A DNA stretch of 19,756 nt, taken from the NCBI GenBank assembly GCA_025656895.1, contig JAHXHF010000014.1, positions 1 through 19,756 on the forward strand, read 5' to 3'. A program made the translations under genes and the position numbers. Shown here piece by piece: positions 1-6,130 of this stretch. The notes under the pieces were generated by a model. The model worked only from the letters and a program-made list of their open reading frames with translations. It was not told the origin of the DNA and ran no database searches. Origin of the DNA: a gamma proteobacterium symbiont of Bathyaustriella thionipta (GTDB lineage Bacteria; Pseudomonadota; Gammaproteobacteria; Chromatiales; Chromatiaceae). How positions within the stretch are numbered: the first letter of the stretch is position 1; each line of letters begins with the position of its first letter.

Positions 1-717
1 CACGGGAAAAAGATTTTGTTTCACTGCTTTTGCGTATGGTGGCTTGATGGCTGACTGTCAGGTTGATTTGGATTTCAGTGAAACTTCAGGAAGAAAAAGA
101 TACGCTGGAAATCTTCAAAAAAGACCTGGGTACTTTTGTTCGTTACTACGAGTTCATGTCGCAAATTGTTGATTACGATGACAAGGATCTTGAAAAACTC
201 AGTTTATACGCACGCAATCTGCGCCCCATGCTGCGTGAAGGGCTGATTGATGAAGACGATATTGATTTGAATCAGCGTGCTGCTGAGTCATTACCGCTTA
301 TCCGCCATTCGCCAGCAGCACCTTAAACTTGAAGAAGATGCGGCAGACTACAAACTGCAACCCGGCGAGGGTTTGGGGTCGGCCCGCGCGAAAGACAAAA
401 AAGAAGAATTTCTGTCACAAATTATTGCGCGCCTGAATGAGTTGTTTATTACCGATGAACTGACGGATAAAGATCTGGTCAATTATGCTTATACCATTCG
501 CGACAAAATCAGCGAGAACAAACTGGTGATGAGCCAGATTGCCAATAACTCACCCGAGCAGGCCTTGCTGGGTGGTTTTGCCAAAGCCATTGATGATGCG
601 GTGATGGACAGTAGTGAAGCGCACCAGAATCAGATGATGCAGATATTGTCTGATCCGGCCAGGGCGGCCGGGTTTGCACGGTTGGTGTTTGATTTATTGC
701 AGAGCGGGCGGGATTGA
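1..717 (+). pseudogene. hsdR: Type I restriction enzyme R subunit (HsdR), broken 3' remnant
   Basis: HsdR is the ATP-dependent DNA-translocating and cleaving subunit of type I restriction systems. Only its C-terminal helical region is present, recognised by FVRYYEFMSQIVDYDDKDLE, then YARNLRPMLREG, LLSHYRLS, KDKKEEFLSQIIARLNELF and a normal-looking end ARLVFDLLQSGRD. The reading changes frame at about position 273: the frame open from 63 runs to DIDLN, and the next frame continues LLSHYRLS. Dropping one base at 273 gives a continuous DLNSVLLSHYRLS. A second break near 80-83 is likely, because residues before KLQEEKD read better in another frame (DCQVDLDFSE), which is a weaker inference. No hsdM or hsdS is visible. 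The rest of the gene lies to the left of the window. The C-terminus is intact, so this looks like decay or sequencing error rather than a designed domain. Family assignment is firm; whether the break is biological is unknown. Confidence 0.85.
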
Positions 718-753
718 CCGGCCCGGGTATGAATGATGCGGGTTGAATGGGTC

Positions 754-853
754 GGTCGGTAAATGCTTCTGCAATACCGACACTTCCGACATCACTGTTG
801 GTTGGTCGGTAAATGCTCCTGCAATACCGACACTCCCGACATCCATGTTGGTC
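754..853. repeat. Two tandem 50-bp hairpin repeats beside tRNA-Pro
   Basis: Units 754-803 and 804-853 are near identical, with a few substitutions. Each contains a perfect 7-bp stem GTCGGTA/TACCGAC (755-761 with 775-781, and 805-811 with 825-831) and an inner TGC/GCA stem closed by a four-base loop, TTCT in the first and TCCT in the second. The stem bases are identical in both units; the loop is one of the places where they differ. The second unit ends inside the 3' end of the tRNA-Pro gene (849-853). There is no T-run, so this is not a classic intrinsic terminator. It could fold in the ispB-tRNA transcript, or be a small dispersed repeat. No other copy was noticed in the window. Confidence 0.8.
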
Positions 854-925
854 GGGGTGAGAGGATTTGAACCTCCGGCCCCTGCCTCCCGAAGACAGTG
901 CTCTACCAAGCTGAGCTACACCCCG
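849..925 (-). tRNA. tRNA-Pro, anticodon CGG
   Basis: Read on the minus strand the 77 bases fold as a standard cloverleaf. The acceptor stem is CGGGGTG/CACCCCG, the D arm GCTC/GAGC with an AGCTTGGTA loop, the anticodon stem CTGTC/GGCAG with loop TTCGGGA, and the T arm GGAGG/CCTCT with TTCGAAT. The anticodon is CGG, reading the proline codon CCG. The CCA end is encoded (ACCA at 849-852). The gene begins one base after the ispB stop codon, so it is probably transcribed with ispB and cut out by RNase P. The 3' end overlaps the second 50-bp repeat. Confidence 0.96.
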
Positions 926-926
926 T

Positions 927-1892
927 TTAACTGGTTCTGTTGACCGAGAACCTGGCCAGTTCAGCAAGCGCTTCGCGTTCGGGACTGTGCGGCAAGACAT
1001 TGAGAGCTTCAATGGCCTGTTGTGCCTGCTGATCGGCAAGCTGCGCAGTGTACTCCAGAGCATCCGTTGATTCAATAATTTTGAGTACTTGCGGCATGCT
1101 GTCACGGCGACCTTCGCGGATAATTTCAGCTAAAAGTTCGCGTTGTTGCGGGTTGGCCTGCTGCATGGCACGGATGAGGGGCAGGGTGGGTTTGCCTTCT
1201 GCCAGATCGTCGCCCAGGTTTTTGCCAATATCATCGCCGCTGCCGTAGTCCAGCGCGTCATCCACCAGTTGAAAGGCATTGCCCAGGTGCAGGCCATAAT
1301 TCTTCAGGGCGTTTTCTGTTTCTTCACCTGCCCGGGCAATCACTCCGCCCAGGCGTGTACCGGCTTCGAACAGTGTTGATGTTTTGCGCTGTATCACTTC
1401 CATATAGTCGGCTTCGCTGGTATCCGGTTCATGGATGTTGAGCAGTTGCAGCACTTCGCCGGCGGCAATACGATTGGTGGCACGCGACAGAATATCCATC
1501 ACCTGCATATTATTGATGCCTACCATCATTTCAAAAGAGCGCGAATAAAGAAAATCACCCACCAGCACACTGGCGGCATTGCCCCATACATGGTTGGCGG
1601 TTTCCTGATTGCGGCGCAGTTCCGATTCATCCACCACGTCATCATGCAACAGGGTGGCTGTATGAATGAATTCAACAATGGCTGCCAGTTCAATATGTTG
1701 CTGGCCATCATAGCCGGCTGCGCGTGCGGCCAGTAATACAACCATCGGGCGCAGGCGTTTGCCGCCGCTGTTGATAATGTAATGCCCGATCTGGTTGATA
1801 AGAACTACATCTGAACTGAGGCGTTTCAGAATCAGTTGATTAACGACTTTCATGTCGTCGCTGAGCAGGTCTTGGATTTCGGAAAAATGCAT
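927..1892 (-). CDS. ispB: Octaprenyl (polyprenyl) diphosphate synthase
   Basis: This trans-prenyltransferase adds isopentenyl diphosphate units to farnesyl diphosphate to make the long side chain of ubiquinone. The 321-residue protein matches the family length (E. coli IspB is 323). It shows GGKRLRP (43-49), the first Asp-rich motif LLHDDVVD with D84, D85 and D88, GEVLQL (145-150), the second Asp-rich motif VDDALD with D211, D212 and D215, and GKPTLPLI (233-240). The ATG at 1892 is supported by alignment of the first residues with known IspB starts, although no clear ribosome site precedes it. A good promoter lies 37-65 bases upstream. tRNA-Pro follows after one base. The adjacent bc1 operon uses the quinone this enzyme helps make. 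Chain length (eight or another number) cannot be fixed from sequence. Confidence 0.95.
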   Translation of the reverse strand: MHFSEIQDLLSDDMKVVNQLILKRLSSDVVLINQIGHYIINSGGKRLRPMVVLLAARAAGYDGQQHIELAAIVEFIHTATLLHDDVVDESELRRNQETANHVWGNAASVLVGDFLYSRSFEMMVGINNMQVMDILSRATNRIAAGEVLQLLNIHEPDTSEADYMEVIQRKTSTLFEAGTRLGGVIARAGEETENALKNYGLHLGNAFQLVDDALDYGSGDDIGKNLGDDLAEGKPTLPLIRAMQQANPQQRELLAEIIREGRRDSMPQVLKIIESTDALEYTAQLADQQAQQAIEALNVLPHSPEREALAELARFSVNRTS

Positions 1893-1928
1893 AGGGGCAG
1901 AGGCTGGCAGAACACAAAAGGAGTGCAG

Positions 1929-1957
1929 ATGCTAGGTAGGGCGCAGGCTGCTGTCAA
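1929..1957 (-). promoter_or_regulatory. Probable sigma-70 promoter of ispB
   Basis: On the minus strand a perfect -35 TTGACA (1957-1952) is followed by a 17-base spacer and the -10 hexamer TAGCAT (1934-1929, four of six matches to TATAAT). Transcription would begin near 1922, giving a leader of about 30 bases before the ispB ATG at 1892. This placement and spacing are what is expected of a housekeeping promoter. No operator was recognised. Confidence 0.6.
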
Positions 1958-2040
1958 GGTTTCTATGAACCTGGGATAAATGACTGGGGCCGGATCAGGG
2001 TCGCGTTTGAGGTAGGTCAGTAAAGTTTTGTGCCTGATGG

Positions 2041-2076
2041 CGCACAATAGCGGACGTTATTGTGCGAGCGGACGTT
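2041..2076. repeat. 9-bp perfect inverted repeat with a 10-bp direct repeat
   Basis: CGCACAATA (2041-2049) is mirrored exactly by TATTGTGCG (2058-2066) around an 8-base centre. A direct repeat AGCGGACGTT occurs at 2049-2058 and again at 2067-2076. There is no T-run on either side, and neither flanking gene points into the site, so a terminator is unlikely. It could be an operator for a dimeric regulator of petA or ispB, or a relic. Confidence 0.5.
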
Positions 2077-2166
2077 GCCGGTGGCTAAGCGGGGTAATAA
2101 AGATTCTGCAAAAGCGGAATGGCGTAGCGAGAACGGCTTGAGCTTTTCCAGGAGATTTATAACTGA

Positions 2167-2262
2167 TTGATTTTCATGTTCTTTAGTCAAAATTTACGGG
2201 TTATATTGAATTTTCCCGGTTGGATTTTCAAGCTCCGCTATGGCGGGTGTTTATTTTTTTAG
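2167..2262 (+). CDS. Doubtful 31-residue hydrophobic small ORF in the petA leader
   Basis: A frame opens at TTG 2167 (in-frame ATG at 2176) and ends with TAG at 2260-2262. An AGGAG sequence lies at 2150-2154, 12 bases before the TTG, which is a little far. The peptide is rich in Phe, Ile and Leu with a few Arg and Lys. Its last codons cover a small CCGC/GCGG stem followed by a run of T, which resembles a leader-peptide arrangement. Nothing was recognised by similarity. Short AT-rich stretches often give such frames by chance, so this is only a candidate. Confidence 0.15.
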   Translation: MIFMFFSQNLRVILNFPGWIFKLRYGGCLFF

Positions 2263-2263
2263 C

Positions 2264-2292
2264 TTGACCTGAGGCCTGTCATATTAGAGAAT
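2264..2292 (+). promoter_or_regulatory. Possible petABC promoter
   Basis: TTGACC (2264-2269, five of six matches to the -35 consensus) is followed after 17 bases by GAGAAT (2287-2292, four of six matches to the -10). The start would be near 2299, just before the 24-bp tandem repeat, leaving a leader of about 115 bases. The tandem repeat itself contains TATATT -10-like sequences but no good -35 at proper spacing. Confidence 0.3.
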
Positions 2293-2303
2293 GCCCGGTT
2301 AAG

Positions 2304-2351
2304 TTATGTCTGCTATTTATTAGTATATTATGTCTGCTATTTATTAGTATA
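2304..2351. repeat. Perfect 24-bp tandem duplication upstream of petA
   Basis: Two exact copies, 2304-2327 and 2328-2351, both begin TTATGTCTGC and end TTAGTATA. The array ends 63 bases before the petA ATG. Exact identity suggests a recent slippage event or a duplicated regulator site. Each copy carries a TATATT sequence at its boundary that could act as a -10 element. Confidence 0.9.
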
Positions 2352-2414
2352 TTCTGAAATGAGAAATGAGCTGCAGCAGGGTGTTGAACTTTGTTATGTG
2401 GCAGGGGAAAGCTT

Positions 2415-3011
2415 ATGAGTGCGGGAGACGTCGATCTGAAAAAACGGCGAAATCTGGTGATAGCTGCCAGTGCAATGGGTGCTGTGGGCGCGGGCTTTGT
2501 AGCCGTTCCTTTTATTGCCTCCATGTTGCCGAGTGAAAGGGCCAAAGCGGCCGGTGCGCCGGTTGAGGCGGATATTGGCAAGTTGGAAGAAGGGGCCATT
2601 ATGCTGGTCAAATGGCGCGGCAAAGTGGTTTGGGTGGTTTCCCGCACCAAAGAAATGCTGACCCTGCTTCCTGAATTGGATGAGACGGTGGCTGATCCGG
2701 AATCCAAAGAGCCGCAGCAGCCTGCTTATTGTCAGAATCCTACCCGCTCTATCAAGGAAAAATACTTTATCTGCGTGGGCATTTGCACCCATTTGGGTTG
2801 CTCACCTACCTATCGTCCTGAAGTGGCGCCGGCAGACCTGGGTCCGGAATGGAAAGGTGGTTTTTTCTGCCCTTGCCATGGTTCCAAATTTGATCTGGCC
2901 GGACGGGTTTTCAAGGGTGTTCCGGCTCCCTTGAATCTGGTTATTCCGAAGCATGTATACATGAATGACAGTGTCATACTGATTGGCGAAGATGGAGGGG
3001 CTGCCTCATGA
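2415..3011 (+). CDS. petA: Ubiquinol-cytochrome c reductase, Rieske iron-sulfur subunit
   Basis: This is the Rieske subunit of the bc1 complex. It takes the first electron from ubiquinol at the Qo site and passes it to cytochrome c1 on the periplasmic side. The 198-residue protein begins with a twin-arginine signal-anchor (KKRRNLVIAAS, residues 9-19) and one membrane helix up to about residue 37. The [2Fe-2S] motifs are CTHLGC (124-129) and CPCHGS (152-157). Ligands are C124, H126, C152 and H155, with a C129-C154 disulfide expected. The ATG at 2415 is chosen because AGGGGA sits six bases before it and the Tat motif then falls at the right distance; an upstream TTG at 2391 would add eight unrelated residues. 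The stop overlaps the petB start by ATGA. Confidence 0.97.
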   Translation: MSAGDVDLKKRRNLVIAASAMGAVGAGFVAVPFIASMLPSERAKAAGAPVEADIGKLEEGAIMLVKWRGKVVWVVSRTKEMLTLLPELDETVADPESKEPQQPAYCQNPTRSIKEKYFICVGICTHLGCSPTYRPEVAPADLGPEWKGGFFCPCHGSKFDLAGRVFKGVPAPLNLVIPKHVYMNDSVILIGEDGGAAS

Positions 3012-4228
3012 GTAAATTAACTGCTGCTGTAGGCTGGATTGATGATCGCTTCCCGCTGACCAAGGTGTGGAACGAACATCTGGCGCAATACTACGCACCC
3101 AGGAACTTTAATTTCTGGTATTTTTTCGGTTCGCTGGCCCTGCTGGTGCTGGTTAACCAGATTCTTACCGGTATCTGGCTGACCATGAACTACAAGCCCG
3201 ATGCCTTGCAGGCCTTTGCTTCTGTTGAATACATCATGCGTGATGTCAAATGGGGCTGGCTGATTCGTTATCTGCACGCCACTGGCGCATCCGCATTTTT
3301 CATTGTGGTCTATCTGCACATGTTCCGTGGTCTGATTTACGGTTCGTACCAGAAACCGCGTGAACTGCTGTGGATATTCGGCATGATTATCTATGTGGCA
3401 CTGATGGCGGAAGCCTTTATGGGTTATTTACTGCCCTGGGGTCAGATGTCTTACTGGGGTGCGCAGGTTATTATTTCCCTGTTTGGTGCCATTCCGGTGG
3501 TTGGTGAATCACTCGCACTGTGGATTCGTGGTGACTATGTGATTGCAGATGCCACACTCAACCGTTTCTTTGCTTTCCATGTTATTGCTTTGCCGCTGGT
3601 ACTGGTTATGCTGGTATTCGTACATATTGTGGCGCTGCACAAAGTGGGTTCAAACAACCCGGAAGGTATCGAGATCAAGAAAAAGAAAGGCAAAAATGGC
3701 ATTCCTCTGGATGGCATTCCTTTCCACCCTTATTACACGGTTAAGGATATTGTCGGTGTGATCGTATTCCTGATGCTGTTCTCGGTAGTGGTCTTTTTTA
3801 TGCCTGAGTTTGGTGGATGGTTTCTGGAGCCGGATAATTTTATTCCAGCTAATCCATTGAAAACACCTGAGCATATTGTGCCTTTGTGGTACTTCACTCC
3901 GTTCTATGCAATTTTGCGCGCAGTTCCGGATAAGTTCTTCGGCGTGGTTGCCATGGGAGCCGCTATTGTGGTGCTGTTCCTGTTGCCCTGGCTGGATCGC
4001 AGTCCGGTTAAGTCCATTCGCTATAAAGGGCCTGTATTCAAAGCCGCTATTGCAATCTTTGTAGTTAGTTTTATTGCACTGGGTTACTTCGGTACTCAAC
4101 CTGCAACACCTACCTATACTATGTTTGCCCGAATCTTTTCGGTTCTTTATTTTGCATTCTTCATCCTCATGCCTTTTTATAGTGTGATGGATAAAACCAA
4201 GCCTGTTCCAGAGAGGGTTCCCCAATGA
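3008..4228 (+). CDS. petB: Ubiquinol-cytochrome c reductase, cytochrome b subunit
   Basis: Cytochrome b is the membrane core of the bc1 complex, carrying hemes bL and bH and the Qo and Qi quinone sites. The 406 residues contain at least eight hydrophobic helices. Likely heme ligands are H90 and H104 in helix B and H191 and H206 in helix D. The 15-residue step in helix D is the form I associate with beta- and gammaproteobacteria, against 14 in mitochondria and alphaproteobacteria. GYLLPWGQMSYWGA (139-152) is the Qo-site cd1 region. The PEWY motif is PLWY here (292-295). A Lys-rich cytoplasmic loop lies at 221-230. Both junctions are ATGA overlaps (with petA and petC), so translation is coupled. 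It is a full-length, single-chain bc1 cytochrome b rather than a split b6f type. Confidence 0.97.
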   Translation: MSKLTAAVGWIDDRFPLTKVWNEHLAQYYAPRNFNFWYFFGSLALLVLVNQILTGIWLTMNYKPDALQAFASVEYIMRDVKWGWLIRYLHATGASAFFIVVYLHMFRGLIYGSYQKPRELLWIFGMIIYVALMAEAFMGYLLPWGQMSYWGAQVIISLFGAIPVVGESLALWIRGDYVIADATLNRFFAFHVIALPLVLVMLVFVHIVALHKVGSNNPEGIEIKKKKGKNGIPLDGIPFHPYYTVKDIVGVIVFLMLFSVVVFFMPEFGGWFLEPDNFIPANPLKTPEHIVPLWYFTPFYAILRAVPDKFFGVVAMGAAIVVLFLLPWLDRSPVKSIRYKGPVFKAAIAIFVVSFIALGYFGTQPATPTYTMFARIFSVLYFAFFILMPFYSVMDKTKPVPERVPQ

Positions 4229-4971
4229 AGAAGCTGATTTCACTTGTAGTACTGGCGCTGATGCCAATGACTTTGCTGGCCTCATCAGGAGGCTATCCGC
4301 TGGACTCTGCCAATATTGATCTGACAGACAAAGCCTCTTTGCAGCGTGGAGCCAGGACATTTGTTAATTACTGTCTGAATTGCCACGCCGCCAGCTATGT
4401 GCGTTATAACAAACTGGTGGATGACCTGGGCTTGAGCGAAGCCGAAGTGGAACAGAACCTGATGTTCACTTCGGACAAACTTGGCTCACAGATGAAAATT
4501 GCCATGACTGCAGAACAGGCAGCCGGCTTTTTTGGAACCCAGCCACCGGATCTGTCACTGATTGCGCGGGCCAAGAAAAATGGCCCGGACTGGTTGTACA
4601 CCTATCTGCGTACTTTTTATATTGATGACTCGCGTCCTTTCGGTGTCAATAACATGGTTTTCAAAGACGTGGGTATGCCGCACGTTTTGTGGGAATTGCA
4701 AGGTACTCAAAAAGCGGTTTTCAAGACAGAGACCGATGAACACGGCCATGAACACCAGGTATTCGAGCATTTTGAGCAAGTCACTCCGGGCACTCTGAGT
4801 AATGTAGAGTATGATGATACGGTACGTGATCTGGTCAATTTTCTAGCCTATATCGGTGAGCCGGTTAAACTGGAACGCCAGCGTCTGGGTATTTATGTTT
4901 TAATCTTTTTGGCCTTCTTTCTGGTTATCGCCTACCTGATGAAGAAAGAATTCTGGAAAGATATTCATTAA
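4225..4971 (+). CDS. petC: Ubiquinol-cytochrome c reductase, cytochrome c1 subunit
   Basis: Cytochrome c1 carries a covalent c-type heme in the periplasm. It accepts the electron from the Rieske centre and passes it to a soluble cytochrome c. The 248-residue product has a Sec signal peptide ending near LLA-SS (after residue 19), the heme site CLNCH (50-54), PPDLSLIARA (107-116) and a candidate axial methionine in VGMPHVLWE (M151). A C-terminal anchor helix spans about 222-239, followed by a basic KKEFWKDIH tail. The ATG overlaps the petB stop (ATGA). A strong terminator 22 bases after the stop codon ends the petABC unit. Confidence 0.97.
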   Translation: MKKLISLVVLALMPMTLLASSGGYPLDSANIDLTDKASLQRGARTFVNYCLNCHAASYVRYNKLVDDLGLSEAEVEQNLMFTSDKLGSQMKIAMTAEQAAGFFGTQPPDLSLIARAKKNGPDWLYTYLRTFYIDDSRPFGVNNMVFKDVGMPHVLWELQGTQKAVFKTETDEHGHEHQVFEHFEQVTPGTLSNVEYDDTVRDLVNFLAYIGEPVKLERQRLGIYVLIFLAFFLVIAYLMKKEFWKDIH

Positions 4972-4993
4972 ACACGTGAAAAACTGATGTATG

Positions 4994-5030
4994 CGGGACA
5001 AGCACTATCAGCGGCTTGTCCCGTTTCTTC
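4994..5030 (+). terminator. Intrinsic terminator of petABC
   Basis: A perfect 10-bp stem CGGGACAAGC (4994-5003) pairs with GCTTGTCCCG (5014-5023) across a 10-base loop, followed by the T-rich stretch TTTCTTCGTTT. It lies just after the petC stop, so sspA probably has its own promoter or depends on readthrough. Confidence 0.85.
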
Positions 5031-5036
5031 GTTTAC

Positions 5037-5060
5037 AGCCTGACACATTCTGTGTCGGCT
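5037..5060 (+). promoter_or_regulatory. Leader hairpin before sspA
   Basis: AGCC (5037-5040) pairs with GGCT (5057-5060), and GACACA (5042-5047) pairs with TGTGTC (5051-5056), with a TTC loop and one bulged T. It ends about 15 bases before the GCGGGAGA ribosome site of sspA. There is no T-run, so it is not an ordinary terminator. It may stabilise the sspA message, or simply back up the terminator just upstream. No clear sspA promoter was found in 5024-5090. Confidence 0.4.
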
Positions 5061-5090
5061 ATGACCATCTATCTGCGGGAGAATATTTGA

Positions 5091-5726
5091 ATGGCAGCGG
5101 TATCTAGCAAACGATCTGTGATGACTTTTTATTCAGATCCGGAAAGCCTGTATAGCCATCGTGCGCGGATGGTGCTCGCTGAAAAAAATATTACAGTGGA
5201 AATTATTGATTCTGCACTGCCTGAGCAGTTGGATGATTTGATGGAACTGAACCCTTACGGTACCTTGCCAACCCTGGTGGATCGTGATCTGGTTTTATAT
5301 GATTCACGCATCATCATGGAATATCTGGACGACCGTTTTCCACATCCGCCGCTATTGCCGGTCGATCCGGTCGCGCGGGCAAAATCCCGTTTATTAATGC
5401 ACCGCGTTGAGCGTGACTGGTATCAGCATGCTGACCAGATTCTGGCACAAGGCAAGAATGTGGATGCGGCACGTAAACATCTGCTGGAGCGCCTGATTCA
5501 GTCAGCGCCTGTTTTTGCCGCGCTGCCTTTCTTTATGAGCGAGGAATTCAGCCTGGTTGATTGCAGTATTGCGCCTTTGCTGTGGCGTTTGCCGGCTATG
5601 GGTATCAAACTGCCGGCCAAATCTACCAAGCCGGTACAGGAATATGCTACCCGCCTGTTTGCCCGCGAATCCTTTCGCAACAGTTTGACTGAACTGGAAA
5701 TTGAAATGCGAACCAATGCCGCATGA
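5091..5726 (+). CDS. sspA: Stringent starvation protein A
   Basis: SspA is an RNA-polymerase-associated regulator with a glutathione-S-transferase fold. In E. coli it binds RNA polymerase with sigma-70 and is needed for acid tolerance in stationary phase and phage P1 late transcription. The 211 residues align along the whole family length: KRSVMTFYSDP (7-17), LNPYGTLPTLVDRDL (53-67), RIIMEYLDDRFPHPPL (73-88) and FSLVDCSIAPLLWRLP. The surface P84-H85-P86 triad reported as important in E. coli is kept. GGGAG precedes the ATG. The gene is followed by sspB with an ATGA overlap. The GST catalytic function is normally absent in this family. Confidence 0.96.
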   Translation: MAAVSSKRSVMTFYSDPESLYSHRARMVLAEKNITVEIIDSALPEQLDDLMELNPYGTLPTLVDRDLVLYDSRIIMEYLDDRFPHPPLLPVDPVARAKSRLLMHRVERDWYQHADQILAQGKNVDAARKHLLERLIQSAPVFAALPFFMSEEFSLVDCSIAPLLWRLPAMGIKLPAKSTKPVQEYATRLFARESFRNSLTELEIEMRTNAA

Positions 5727-6124
5727 CTCCCAATCGCCCTTATCTGATACGCGCCTTTTATCAGTGGATTGTCGATAACGATTTAACCCCTCACATCATT
5801 GTGGATGCTCACTATGAAGGTGTGGATGTGCCGTCACAGTTTATTGATGACGGGCGTATTATTTTCAATGTTTCGCCTTCGGCAACGCCTGATCTGGAAC
5901 TGGAAAATGAGTGGATTTATTTTAATGCGCGCTTTTCCGGAAAACCAACCTATGTGGCTTTTCCGGTAGCCGCTGTGCTGGGTATTTTCGCCAAAGAAAA
6001 TAATCAGGGTATGCTGTTTCCTGCAGAGGCCGGCGAAGAGCAAACGAAAGATAGCGCGGATACGGATGATGGCAAAGCTGCTAAAGCAGCGGCCAAAAAG
6101 CCATCATTAAAGGTGGTGAAATAG
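5723..6124 (+). CDS. sspB: ClpXP protease specificity-enhancing factor SspB
   Basis: SspB binds ssrA-tagged, ribosome-rescued proteins and delivers them to the ClpXP protease. The 133-residue protein has the globular tag-binding domain (about 1-100, with RPYLIRAFYQWIVDNDLTPH at the start and NFVSP-like NVSPSATPDL and FNARFSGKP strands). An acidic and Ala/Lys-rich flexible linker follows. It ends in KPSLKVVK (126-133), the ClpX-binding tail that resembles E. coli RPALRVVK. The start overlaps the sspA stop (ATGA), so the two are co-translated. It converges on the DUF3301 gene with six bases between stop codons, and no terminator hairpin is evident there. Confidence 0.95.
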   Translation: MTPNRPYLIRAFYQWIVDNDLTPHIIVDAHYEGVDVPSQFIDDGRIIFNVSPSATPDLELENEWIYFNARFSGKPTYVAFPVAAVLGIFAKENNQGMLFPAEAGEEQTKDSADTDDGKAAKAAAKKPSLKVVK

Positions 6125-6130
6125 TTTCGC

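Larger units (their letters stand above)
1893..2414. other. Gene-free divergent spacer between ispB and petA
   Basis: This 522-base stretch separates ispB (leftward) from petA (rightward). It is visibly more AT-rich towards petA. It contains the ispB promoter, a 9-bp inverted repeat with a nested direct repeat (2041-2076), a doubtful 31-codon frame (2167-2262), a short GC stem followed by a T-run (2235-2260), a possible petA promoter (2264-2292) and a perfect 24-bp tandem duplication (2304-2351). No RNA gene was recognised. The function of the middle part, 1960-2160, is unexplained. Confidence 0.7.

Noticed and set aside
277..717. Independent small gene starting at GTG 277
   Set aside because: The sequence is the continuation of the HsdR C-terminus after a frameshift, not a separate protein.
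754..853. CRISPR-like array
   Set aside because: There are only two directly abutting units with no spacers and no cas genes; it is a simple tandem repeat.
694..943. Short reading frames on both strands across the repeats and tRNA
   Set aside because: They cover the hairpin repeats and the tRNA-Pro gene and have no protein-like features.
2163..2190. FNR-type site TTGAT...GTCAA upstream of petA
   Set aside because: The half-sites TTGAT and GTCAA are too far apart and imperfect to fit the TTGAT-N4-ATCAA pattern.
2235..2260. Intrinsic terminator on the plus strand
   Set aside because: The stem is only CCGC/GCGG, the T-run does not directly follow it, and no gene is recognised upstream on that strand; kept only as part of the doubtful leader idea.
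2391..2414. Upstream TTG start for petA adding eight residues
   Set aside because: The ATG at 2415 has AGGGGA at proper spacing and puts the twin-arginine motif at the usual distance from the N-terminus.
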